Assembly (NCBI GenBank): GCA_963808705.1
Contig: CAWEHB010000006.1
Span: forward strand, 1-64,000
Source: JASHPR01 sp963808705
Lineage (GTDB): Bacteria > Actinomycetota > Actinomycetes > Streptosporangiales > Streptosporangiaceae
Length of the DNA: 64,000 nt
Direction: 5' to 3'
Shown here: piece by piece, positions 43,314-51,009 of the stretch
Layout of the letters: every line of letters begins with the position of its first letter
How positions within the stretch are numbered: the stretch's first letter is position 1
Translations under genes and position numbers: made by a program
Notes under the pieces: model-generated
Databases searched by the model: none
Told to the model about the DNA's origin: nothing
Seen by the model: the letters and a program-made list of their open reading frames with translations, nothing else

Positions 43314-44159
43314 ATGGCAGGCCGCGGGACCAGGCGGCAGCAGCGCGATCTGGGACAGAACTTCCTGACCGACGAGCGGTTCCTGGACAGCGAGATCGGC
43401 TATGCCGAGGTCGGCGCCGCGGACACGGTGCTGGAGGTCGGCGCCGGGACCGGCAACCTCACCGAGCGCCTGGCCGCGCGCGCCGGGCACGTCGTCGCGG
43501 TCGAGTACGACCGGCAGTTCCGGCCCGTGCTCGACCGGCTCGCCAACACATCCGGCAACATCACCCTGATCTGGGGCGACGCGCTGGCCGTGCCGCTGCC
43601 GCCGTTCGGCAAGGTCGTCGCCAACCTGCCGTACCGCGTCGCGCTGCCGATCATGCTCAGGCTGCTGGACCACGGGTTCGGCACCGGCGTTGTGGTCATC
43701 CAGAGGAACATGGCCCAGAAGATCTGCGCCGACCCTGGCGAAGCTGGCTACGGGAGGATCAGCGTGACGGTGCAGCGCCTGGCCCGGGTGGAGCTGCTTG
43801 AGGTCGTGCCGAGCTCCGCGTTCTCGCCGCCGCCCAGGGTCGATAGCGCCATCGTCCGAGTCCGCCCGGTCACCGACCCGTTCCCGGTGGCGGACGGCGA
43901 AGCGTTCCGGCGGCTGCTCGACAATTCCTTCCTCTATCGCGATGAGAAGCTCGGTACCGCGCTGGAGCGGCTGGCTGGCGCAGCCGGCATCGCGGCGCTG
44001 CTGCCGGGCAGGCTGCGCGGCAGGCAGGTATCCCGGCTGACCCCGGACGAGTTCGGCGAGGTCAGCCGGTTCCTGGACTCGCGCAAGATGCGGCTGCCCG
44101 CGGTCAGCAACGCAGCCAAGCGGAACGCGCGGGCGCGGGCGTCGCCGCGTGCACCTTGA
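43314..44159 (+). CDS. rRNA adenine N6-dimethyltransferase, KsgA/Dim1 type (archaeal-like)
   Basis: A 281-aa SAM-dependent methyltransferase: LGQNFLTDERFLD, VLEVGAGTGNLTERLAARAGHVVAVEYD (SAM loops), WGDALAV and the catalytic ANLPYRVALPI. The last part, RNMAQKICADPGEAGYGRISVTVQ and SSAFSPPPRVDSAIVRV, is typical of KsgA/Dim1. The short arms (QRNMAQ..ADPGEAGYGRISV, no long N-terminal part) resemble archaeal Dim1 more than actinobacterial KsgA. It probably dimethylates the two adjacent adenines of 16S helix 45 or acts as a self-resistance methyltransferase. The host's own KsgA should be elsewhere. Confidence 0.78.
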   Translation: MAGRGTRRQQRDLGQNFLTDERFLDSEIGYAEVGAADTVLEVGAGTGNLTERLAARAGHVVAVEYDRQFRPVLDRLANTSGNITLIWGDALAVPLPPFGKVVANLPYRVALPIMLRLLDHGFGTGVVVIQRNMAQKICADPGEAGYGRISVTVQRLARVELLEVVPSSAFSPPPRVDSAIVRVRPVTDPFPVADGEAFRRLLDNSFLYRDEKLGTALERLAGAAGIAALLPGRLRGRQVSRLTPDEFGEVSRFLDSRKMRLPAVSNAAKRNARARASPRAP

Positions 44160-44231
44160 GGCACTCAAGATGTACGCTCCCGCTCATGCCGGACAAGCCG
44201 CCAGACGCCGCCTGGCTGAAGCTACAAGCCC

Positions 44232-44369
44232 ATGCGGCATTTCGCCGACTGCCTGGCCGGAACCGCCGTCCCGGAGGCCAGCTTCGACGACGGCCTGCGC
44301 AATGTCGTCGTCATCGACGCCATCAGGCGGAGCCTGGCCGAGAAACGGCCGATCGAGCTGGCGCCCTGA
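44232..44369 (+). pseudogene. Gfo/Idh/MocA oxidoreductase C-terminal remnant
   Basis: ATG 44232 to TGA 44369 encodes RHFADCLAGTAVPEASFDDGLRNVVVIDAIRRSLAEKRPIEL. This is the last helix region of Gfo/Idh/MocA dehydrogenases. The NAD-binding domain and the rest are absent, so this is a fragment. Confidence 0.55.
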
Positions 44370-44379
44370 CCAGCTCCGC

Positions 44380-45876
44380 TCACGGCTGCCCCATCCATCC
44401 GCCGATGCGGTCGTAGATGTCCTTCCCGTAGCTGGTGGGAAGCGGCTTGGCGGCGATGAGCTTGAAGCTCCGCCGCCCGTCGGGCTGCCGCGGCGCCCTG
44501 AGGAACAGCGCCGAGTCCGGGCGCTGGCGGTGGAAGCTGTCGGCGAAATCGAACTGGTGGGTGACGAAGAAGACCCTGACGCCGGCTTCCAGCAGCGCGC
44601 GCACGACCTGGCGGCCGATCTCCGATCCTTCCCGCTCGTTGGTCGCGGCGAACGACTCGTTGAACAGGATGAGGGAGTACGAGGTGACGTGGTCGGCGAT
44701 GCCGCTCAGCCGGCTGAGCTCCTCATCGAGGCGCCCGCTGATCATGCTGGGGTCTTCCTCGCGGATGAAGTGGGTGAAGACCCCGGCGCTGACGCTGGCC
44801 CGGAAGGACCTGGCCGCCACGAACATGCCGCACTGCATCATCAGCTGGGCCAGGCCGACGCTGCGCAGGAACGTCGACTTGCCGCCGGAGTTGGCCCCGG
44901 TGATGATCACGAGTGACTTGCCGTCGGTGTCCACGTCGTTGCCGACCACCTGGTCAATCCGCAGGGCCAGGCAGGCATCGCGCAGATCCTCGCCGGACAG
45001 CGCCAGCGGCTGGGACCCGGAAGGAACGGGAAAGGTCACCGGCACATCTCGGGCCATGAGCTGGTCCCGCAGGTTGAGGCAGCTCACGTAGAATCCGAGC
45101 TCCGCCCGGAGCATGGTGAAATAGCTGGACACGTGGTCGGCTGACTGCGCGGCCGCGTTGGCCACCAGGTTGATCCCCCGGCCGGTCATGTCCGAGAGCG
45201 ACTGGGCCCCGCCGTGGTCGCGGGGCGGGATCGTGAAGGAATAGACGGACCGGGGCGCGATCCCGACGCGCTCCCTCCAGCTCCGCCGGCCCTGCCCGGA
45301 GCGGAGCACGAAGTTGATCCCGCTGTTGTCCCGGCCGAGTTGCGCGCTCATCAGCTCGCCGCCGGAGAACCGCAGCTGCTTGAAGTGGCGCTCCAGCGTC
45401 TCGAAGTATTCGTCGTCCAGGTCGCGCTGCAGGCTGCGCAGCAGCGCGGTCAGCCCCTCCGACCGGAACTTGCCGGCGTGGGCGTCGGCGACCCGGCGCA
45501 GCTGCCTGAGCCGGACGGTCAGGACCTCAAGCTGCGTGACCGCTCCGGACAGGATGGAGAGGGGGAACTGGTAGGCGAACCCCCACAGCCCGCGCTTGTC
45601 CTGCAGCGCCGCCACGGCGATCCCGTACATCTCGCGGATGACCTCCGGCTCGGCGATGCAGTCCGCGAGGACGCGCTGGCGGTAGCGGATGGCCTCCGGG
45701 TCGCCGAGGCTCGCCAGCAGCACCCTCCTCGAGATCTCGAACAGGAACCCGTCGCCGAGCGCCATCGCGTCCAGCAGCGTGCCCAGCTCCAGGTCCTGGA
45801 TCAGGTCTTCATGGCCGGCCGGGAGCCCGGCCGCGAGGTCGAGGTCGGAGTCTTGGTACAGGAGATGGGCCTTCAC
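44380..45876 (-). CDS. MutS-like ATPase, second of a coupled pair
   Basis: A 498-aa protein with only the clamp and ATPase parts of MutS (no N-terminal mismatch-binding domain). Helical core about 1-290, then the ABC-type ATPase: Walker A TGANSGGKSTFLRSVG (near residue 330), signature region SMISGRLDEELSRLSGI, Walker B LILFNESFAATNEREG (D replaced by N), and the H-loop VFFVTHQFDFAD. ATG 45876 overlaps the stop of the first MutS-like gene (ATGA). These two-gene MutS-related pairs occur in actinomycetes under fluoride riboswitch control, here riboswitch E. Role in fluoride response is unknown. Confidence 0.8.
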   Translation of the reverse strand: MKAHLLYQDSDLDLAAGLPAGHEDLIQDLELGTLLDAMALGDGFLFEISRRVLLASLGDPEAIRYRQRVLADCIAEPEVIREMYGIAVAALQDKRGLWGFAYQFPLSILSGAVTQLEVLTVRLRQLRRVADAHAGKFRSEGLTALLRSLQRDLDDEYFETLERHFKQLRFSGGELMSAQLGRDNSGINFVLRSGQGRRSWRERVGIAPRSVYSFTIPPRDHGGAQSLSDMTGRGINLVANAAAQSADHVSSYFTMLRAELGFYVSCLNLRDQLMARDVPVTFPVPSGSQPLALSGEDLRDACLALRIDQVVGNDVDTDGKSLVIITGANSGGKSTFLRSVGLAQLMMQCGMFVAARSFRASVSAGVFTHFIREEDPSMISGRLDEELSRLSGIADHVTSYSLILFNESFAATNEREGSEIGRQVVRALLEAGVRVFFVTHQFDFADSFHRQRPDSALFLRAPRQPDGRRSFKLIAAKPLPTSYGKDIYDRIGGWMGQP

Positions 45877-47495
45877 GGGAGAAGCCGTCCCCTCAGCTGC
45901 TCGTAGCTGACCCGGTGCTTGTCGGCGATGGCCAGCGCGTAGGCCAGGCCGTCGGCCTGCCGGCGCACCACCTTGTAAGTGCGCTCGGCCGGGTTGTCCG
46001 GGACGATCGTGCTGGCCATGCTGACCACGGTGTCCCCGAACGAGGCCAGCTCGTCGACGAAGGTGACGTAGACGCAGAGCAGGTCGAGCTCGACGACCTT
46101 CGCCAGCACCTTCTCGCCGAGGAACCGGGCGTCGTTCAGCGTGGTCGAGGTGAAGATCTCGTTCATGATGACGATGCTGCGGGGCGTGGCGGCCTGCAGG
46201 GCCTTCTGGATCCTGATGAGGTCGTCTTCCAGCTTCCCGGTCAGGTTGGCGATGTCTTCTTCGCGCTCGAAGTGGGTGAGGATCTGGTCGGGCAGGAAGA
46301 GGCGGGCCGAGCGGCCGGCGACCGGGCAGCCGGTGCCGGCCAGGTGGTGGAGCTGGCCGAAGGTCCGGGCGAACGTGGTCTTGCCGCCCTGGTTCGGCCC
46401 GGAGACGACGATGACGCGCTCGGGGTCGTTCAGGCGGAACTCGTTGGTGACCACGGCCGTGCCCTCGGAGGCCAGCTTGGCCGCGAGGGCCAGGTCGAAG
46501 GTCTCGGTGGCGAAGATCTCCTTCGAGTCGGCGGTGAGTTCCGGGAGGCAGAAGCTGAGCCCGGCCGAGCGCAGCGGCTCGATGTAGTCCCGGAACGCCA
46601 GGTAGAACTGGAGCTCGCGGTCGAACCGGCGGATGGCCGGGTCGACGAACCCGGCATGCGCGCGGCAGTACTCTCCCAGGGCCGAGAACTCCTCGCTGAA
46701 CAGCCGGGCGACCAGGACGACGATCTGCGCGCCGACGTGGTCCATGCCCGGCCAGCCCCGGTACGTGACCCGGTAGTCCTTCACCGCGCCCTGCCGGAAC
46801 CGCTCGAACGTCTCCGCGATCTCCGCGCTGTAGTCGGGTTCGCCGTCGTACCGGCTCACCTCCACCCGCAGGCCCTTGATCCGGATCTGGTACATGATCT
46901 GGGCCAGGTCGTCCTTGCGGTCCGCGGTGTCGGAGACGAGCCGGGCGAATTCGGCCGAGGCCACGTGGGCGGCCAGGTAGTCGCGGAAGGCCAGCAGCGC
47001 CCGCGAGGTGACCGGCCGGGAGGCCAGCTCACCGGCCAGGGAGCGGACCGCGTCGCAGTAGATCGCCGCCGCGTCGAGGAACCAGCCTTCCCGCTGCTGG
47101 ACGGACGGCATCTTGGCCAGCTGGTCCAGGTGGGCGCGTACCTGGCGCATCTGCTCGGCGAATTCCCTGGCCGCCGCGAACAGGGCCGGGTCTTCCAGGT
47201 CCCGGAAGACCTCGTGGCGGTACCGCAGGGTCCCGGCGTCGCGGACCGGCTGGTAGAGCAGCCCGCTGATCAGCTCACGCTCTTCCCGGTCGCCGGCGAC
47301 CCCCTCGACGATCTGATCGAGATAGAGGTCGGAGGCGAACGCGCGATCTGTCTGCTCCTCGGCGGCACCGGGTTCGGCCGGTTCCGGGGACAGCAGGCTG
47401 CCGAATCTCAGGAGGGGATCGGGCGGCGGCCCGTCGTGACGGACGTCGGCCGCGCGCGGGGGCATCGGGCTCAGCTCGGTGCCGTGGGGTGGCAT
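45873..47495 (-). CDS. MutS-like ATPase, first of a coupled pair
   Basis: A 540-aa MutS-family protein without mismatch-binding or connector domains: an acidic N terminus, a long helical lever-like region (about 60-330), and a C-terminal ATPase with VSGPNQGGKTTFARTFG (Walker A near residue 366), HFEREEDIANLTGKLEDDL (signature), and IVIMNEIFTSTTLNDA (Walker B with N for D, near 443). ATG 47495 is chosen because CAGGAG lies 6 bases upstream. That same Shine-Dalgarno segment can pair with the 3' strand GCTCCTG of riboswitch E, implying fluoride-induced translation. It forms a coupled pair with the 498-aa protein. Confidence 0.82.
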   Translation of the reverse strand: MPPHGTELSPMPPRAADVRHDGPPPDPLLRFGSLLSPEPAEPGAAEEQTDRAFASDLYLDQIVEGVAGDREERELISGLLYQPVRDAGTLRYRHEVFRDLEDPALFAAAREFAEQMRQVRAHLDQLAKMPSVQQREGWFLDAAAIYCDAVRSLAGELASRPVTSRALLAFRDYLAAHVASAEFARLVSDTADRKDDLAQIMYQIRIKGLRVEVSRYDGEPDYSAEIAETFERFRQGAVKDYRVTYRGWPGMDHVGAQIVVLVARLFSEEFSALGEYCRAHAGFVDPAIRRFDRELQFYLAFRDYIEPLRSAGLSFCLPELTADSKEIFATETFDLALAAKLASEGTAVVTNEFRLNDPERVIVVSGPNQGGKTTFARTFGQLHHLAGTGCPVAGRSARLFLPDQILTHFEREEDIANLTGKLEDDLIRIQKALQAATPRSIVIMNEIFTSTTLNDARFLGEKVLAKVVELDLLCVYVTFVDELASFGDTVVSMASTIVPDNPAERTYKVVRRQADGLAYALAIADKHRVSYEQLRGRLLP

Positions 47496-47526
47496 GTCGT
47501 GCTCCTGTCCTCGCCGCAACGACGCT

Positions 47527-47576
47527 CAACAGGAGCCATCAGCCCTTCCCAGGCGGTTTCGACGAGCCCCATCGCC
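47527..47576 (-). promoter_or_regulatory. fluoride riboswitch E (crcB motif), upstream of the MutS-like pair
   Basis: Read on the minus strand: GGCG-ATGGGGCT-CGTC (P1 and loop), then AAACCGCC, stem GCCT/GGGC, then TGATGGCTCCTG. GGGGC of the loop can pair with GCTCC (pseudoknot) as in the Thermotoga petrophila fluoride aptamer. The 3' strand GCTCCTG is complementary to the CAGGAGC Shine-Dalgarno of the gene at 45873-47495, which gives a clear expression platform. Confidence 0.88.
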
Positions 47577-47631
47577 AGCTCTCACTCTATGGTGAGCCGG
47601 CCAGCGGGGCGACTTGTGGGCGCCGCCCGGA

Positions 47632-47693
47632 GCCCGAATTGCGGTGCCGGGCCGGCATCGGCGCCCGAATTGCGGTGCCGGGCCGGCATCGGC
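47632..47693. repeat. perfect 31-bp tandem repeat
   Basis: 47632-47662 and 47663-47693 are identical and adjacent. They sit between riboswitches E and A in the divergent promoter region, about 3 helical turns apart. They could be binding sites for a shared regulator or a simple duplication. Confidence 0.85.
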
Positions 47694-47706
47694 CACAATG
47701 ACGGCT

Positions 47707-47780
47707 GGCGATGAAGCTCGCCCGAATCGCGGGATGGTCCCGCTGATGGCTTCTACCCCTGAACCCGATCAGGTGTAGGA
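47707..47780 (+). promoter_or_regulatory. fluoride riboswitch A (crcB motif) with expression platform, upstream of the hyf-like operon
   Basis: GGCG-ATGAAGCT-CGCC, CGAATC, stem GCGGGA-TGG-TCCCGC, then TGATGGCTTCTACC. GAAGC in the loop pairs with GCTTC (pseudoknot). The 3' strand GGCTTCTACCCCTGA can instead pair with TCAGGTGTAGGAGCC (to 47780; 13 of 15 Watson-Crick plus one wobble), which hides AGGAG. This predicts translation or elongation ON with fluoride. Confidence 0.92.
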
Positions 47781-47868
47781 GCCATTGTCGTGGATGACGT
47801 CGTGCCGGGGCCGCCCGGCAAAGATACCGGGGGGTCCTCCCCCTCCGCAGAGCCGCCAGGGACAAGCC

Positions 47869-48831
47869 GTGAGCGTTTCCCTGCCCATCCCGGTCATCCA
47901 GGCCTTGCAGGTGGTCACGGTCGTGGCCGTGGCGCCGGGCCTGTCCGGCGTGATCGCGCGCGTGGAGGCCAGGCTGCAGGGCCGCCGCGGGCCGCGGGTC
48001 CTCCAGCCCTACTACGACCTGGCCAAGCTGTTCCGCAAGGAGGCGCTCGCGCCCGAGGGGGCGAGCTGGGTCTTCCTGGCCGTGCCGCTGGCCGCGTTCA
48101 CCTGCTACCTGACGGTGCCGCTGCTGATCCCGGTGCTGACCAGCTACCCGCTGCCGCTCGGCTACATGGGCGACATCCTGGGCGGCGGGTTCATCCTGTC
48201 GCTGGCCAGCTTCCTGGTCGCGGTCGCGGCGCTGGAGACCGGCAGCCCGTACGCCCAGCTCGGGGCGAGCCGCGCCAAGACCTTCGGGGCGATCACCGAG
48301 CCGGTGGTGCTGTTCGTGGTGTTCACGGTGGCGCTGCTGACCGGGACCGACCTGCCCTACGCGCTGGCGGCCACGGTCCGGTCGTCGGCCGGGCAGATCA
48401 TCCGTCCCGCGCACCTGCTGGCCGCGGCGGCCCTGTTCATGGTGATCCTGTACGAGACGAGCCGGATCCCGGTGGAAACCCACAGCGGGACGAACGAGTT
48501 CGGGATGATCGAGGAGGCCCGGCCGTTCGAGCATTCCGGGCCCTATTACGCGCTGCTGAAGTGGGGGTCGGCGGCCAAGCAGCTCATCCTGTACACGATC
48601 TTCGTCAACGTGTTCGCCGCGCCGTGGGGGCTGGCCTCGACCCAGCAGGCCGGATCGGTGGCGCTGGCCATCGCCGCGCTGATCGTCAAGGTGGCGCTGC
48701 TGGGCGTGGTGATCGCGGTCATCGACAACTCGTTCGCCAAGCTGCGCCTTTTCAAGATCACCGAGTTCGCGGCCGCGGCGTTCCTGCTCGCGGTGCTCGG
48801 CGTGTTCACGCTCTACCTGGGGGGTGGCTGA
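47869..48831 (+). CDS. HyfC/HycD/NuoH-like membrane subunit
   Basis: A 320-aa inner membrane subunit with about eight hydrophobic segments. NuoH/HyfC landmarks: RRGPRVLQPYYDLAKLFRKE, a loop conserved at the quinone/peripheral-arm interface, ETGSPYAQLGASR, and ETSRIPVETHSGTNEFGMIEEAR, which holds the conserved glutamates. GTG 47869 with AGGGA is used; TTG 47785 or ATG 47794, nearer riboswitch A and its AGGAG, could add an N-terminal leader. It anchors the soluble arm of the complex. First gene of a tightly overlapping six-gene operon. Confidence 0.85.
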   Translation: MSVSLPIPVIQALQVVTVVAVAPGLSGVIARVEARLQGRRGPRVLQPYYDLAKLFRKEALAPEGASWVFLAVPLAAFTCYLTVPLLIPVLTSYPLPLGYMGDILGGGFILSLASFLVAVAALETGSPYAQLGASRAKTFGAITEPVVLFVVFTVALLTGTDLPYALAATVRSSAGQIIRPAHLLAAAALFMVILYETSRIPVETHSGTNEFGMIEEARPFEHSGPYYALLKWGSAAKQLILYTIFVNVFAAPWGLASTQQAGSVALAIAALIVKVALLGVVIAVIDNSFAKLRLFKITEFAAAAFLLAVLGVFTLYLGGG

Positions 48832-49526
48832 TGGATCCGGCGCAGGCGCCCGGCGTCTACACCGGGGGCGCGAACGTCGTCGCGGTGCTGATCCTGCTCG
48901 CCGAGTTCGGCATGCTCCGCCAAGCACTCGTCCGGGACCAGATCCGCCTCTACGCGGCGCAGGCCGGGCTGATCTCGGTGCTGGCCGTCATCGTCGGCGC
49001 GGTGCACCATCTGCCGGAGTTGTACGTGCTGGCGGTGGCGTCCGCCGCGCTGAAGGTGGTGGTGATCCCGCTGGTGCTGCGCCGCCTGCTGCGCGAGGAC
49101 GGCCCGGCGGGCGCGCCGGTGGACGTCGGCGACATCGCGGGCAGCGGGGGGCTGAGCCTGGCCGCGACCGTGCTGGCGGCCATCGCGGTGGCCGCGTTCG
49201 GGTTCTTCGCCGCGGCCCGGATCCCGGTCCCCGGCAGCGGGGCGCCGGGGACCGCCCTGTCGGTCTCGATGTCGGTGGTCCTGGTGGCCTTCGTGCTGAT
49301 GATCCACCGCCGGGATGTGATCTCCCAGACGATCGGGCTGTTCTCGCTGGAGAACGGGATCTCGCTGGCGGCCCTGGTGGTGGCGGCGAGCCTGCCGCTG
49401 ATCCTGGAGGTGGCGCTGCTGTTCGATCTGCTGGTGGCGGTGATCGTGTTCGGCCTGCTGATCCGGATCCACCACGGGCGCGCCGAGTCGCTGTCCACCA
49501 CCGACCTGACCAGCCTGCGCGGGTGA
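48831..49526 (+). CDS. HyfE-like membrane subunit
   Basis: A 231-aa membrane subunit with about seven hydrophobic segments (AVLILLAEFGMLRQAL, LYAAQAGLISVLAVIVGAVH, LSLAATVLAAIAVAAFGFFAA, VSMSVVLVAFVLMIHRRDVISQTIGLFSLENGISLAAL). The IHRRDVISQTIGLFSLENGI segment is the HyfE/NuoK-like core with a buried lysine/glutamate region. ATG 48831 overlaps the upstream stop (TGATG). Present in hydrogenase-4-type but not hydrogenase-3-type complexes. Confidence 0.82.
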   Translation: MDPAQAPGVYTGGANVVAVLILLAEFGMLRQALVRDQIRLYAAQAGLISVLAVIVGAVHHLPELYVLAVASAALKVVVIPLVLRRLLREDGPAGAPVDVGDIAGSGGLSLAATVLAAIAVAAFGFFAAARIPVPGSGAPGTALSVSMSVVLVAFVLMIHRRDVISQTIGLFSLENGISLAALVVAASLPLILEVALLFDLLVAVIVFGLLIRIHHGRAESLSTTDLTSLRG

Positions 49527-49530
49527 CGCC

Positions 49531-51009
49531 ATGACCGGTGTAGTGATCGCGCTGCTCATCGTCCCGGCCGTCGCCGCGGTCGCCTCGCTGTGGCTGCCGG
49601 GACGGGCGGCCGGCCTGGTCACCGCCGCAGCGGGGATCGCCAGCTTCGCCCTGGTCCTCACCCTGGTCCCGGCCGCCTCGCACCGCGACCTGGCCGGGCC
49701 GGGATTCCTGCGGGTGGACGCGCTCAGCGTGGTATTCCTGCTCGCCACCGCCTTCCTGTACGGGTGCGTGGCGGTGTACTCGATCGGCTACCTGGGCACC
49801 GCCGCCCACGGCGAGGCGCGGGACGAGCGTTACGCGCGGCGGTTCTGGGCCGGGCTGAACCTGTTCGCGTGGTCGATGCTGGCCGCCCCGGTCATGGGCA
49901 ACCTGGCGCTGCTGTGGGTGGCCATCGAGGTGACCACGATCGTGTCGGCGCTGCTGGTCGCGCTGGAGGGGACCGACGGCGCCGCCGAGGCAGCCTGGAA
50001 GTACGTCCTGCTCGCCTCGGCCGGGCTGGCCATTGCCCTGCTGGGGACGATCTTCCTGTACTACGCGGGCTCGCGGGTCCTCGGGCCCTCGTACAACCTG
50101 GCGTTCGGCCCGCTGCTGGCCGTGGCCGGCCGGCTGCCGCACACCGCGGTCCGGCTGGCCTTCGTGCTGGCCGTGCTGGGGTTCGGCACCAAGGTCGGCC
50201 TGTTCCCGGTGCACACCTGGCTGCCGGACGCGCACTCGGAGGCGCCCACCCCGGTGTCGGCGCTGCTGTCGGGGTCGCTGCTCGCGGTCAGCTTCTACGC
50301 GATCCTGCGCTTCTACCAGGTCGCGCAGGCCGCGCTCGGCCCCCGCTTCCCCCGCGACGTGCTGCTCGTGTTCGGCGTGGCCTCGCTGCTGCTGGCCGCG
50401 CTGTACCTGCTGGACCAGCGGGATTACAAGCGGCTGCTGGCTTATTCCAGCGTGGAGCACATGGGCATCCTGGCCATCGGGGTGAGCTTCGGCGCTCCGG
50501 TCGCGCTGGCCGGGGTGCTGCTGCACGTGCTCGCGCACGCCGCCGCCAAGGGCAACGCGTTCATGGGCGCGGGCGTGCTGGTCCGCAAGTTCGCCAGCAA
50601 GCAGATCTCCTCGGTCAGAGGAGGCCTGGACCTGCTGCCCTGGAGCGGGCCCCTGTTCCTGGCCGCGATCGGCGCCCTGTCGGCGATGCCGCCGTTCGGC
50701 ATCTTCCGCAGCGAGTTCGAGATCGTCACCGGCGGCCTTTCCGCATCCGCCAACGCGGCCACCGCGATCCTGGTCGTGCTGGTCACGGTCGCGTTCTTCG
50801 GGCTGTCCCTGGCCGCCAACCAGATGCTGCTGACCCCCCGGCGCGAGCCGCCCGGCCCGCCCGGGCTGGCCCGCGGGGAGCCGAGCGCGTGGATGGTGGT
50901 GCCGATGGTGGCCGGCCTGGTAGCGCTGCTGGTGCTCGGGCTGCACCCGCCCGCCGACCTGACCGCGCTGCTGGGCCGGGCGGTCGCCGCCCTGCGGGGG
51001 GCGGCGTGA
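49531..51009 (+). CDS. HyfF-like proton-pumping antiporter subunit
   Basis: A 492-aa MrpD/NuoN-type subunit with about 13-14 hydrophobic segments. Proton-channel landmarks are kept: the glutamate in LLWVAIEVTTIVSALLV, the lysine in GFGTKVGLFPVHTWLPDAHSEAPTPVSALLSG, the histidine pair in HVLAHAAAKG and YSSVEHMGI. Proton translocation is therefore plausible. It follows HyfE by four bases and overlaps the large-subunit gene (GTGA). Confidence 0.85.
   Translation: MTGVVIALLIVPAVAAVASLWLPGRAAGLVTAAAGIASFALVLTLVPAASHRDLAGPGFLRVDALSVVFLLATAFLYGCVAVYSIGYLGTAAHGEARDERYARRFWAGLNLFAWSMLAAPVMGNLALLWVAIEVTTIVSALLVALEGTDGAAEAAWKYVLLASAGLAIALLGTIFLYYAGSRVLGPSYNLAFGPLLAVAGRLPHTAVRLAFVLAVLGFGTKVGLFPVHTWLPDAHSEAPTPVSALLSGSLLAVSFYAILRFYQVAQAALGPRFPRDVLLVFGVASLLLAALYLLDQRDYKRLLAYSSVEHMGILAIGVSFGAPVALAGVLLHVLAHAAAKGNAFMGAGVLVRKFASKQISSVRGGLDLLPWSGPLFLAAIGALSAMPPFGIFRSEFEIVTGGLSASANAATAILVVLVTVAFFGLSLAANQMLLTPRREPPGPPGLARGEPSAWMVVPMVAGLVALLVLGLHPPADLTALLGRAVAALRGAA

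Noticed and set aside
49590..51005. Long plus-strand frame overlapping HyfF in another phase
   Set aside because: Arg/Gly/Pro-rich shadow of the true gene; coding signs, overlaps and family motifs favour 49531-51009. Only the part from 51006 of this frame is real (large subunit).
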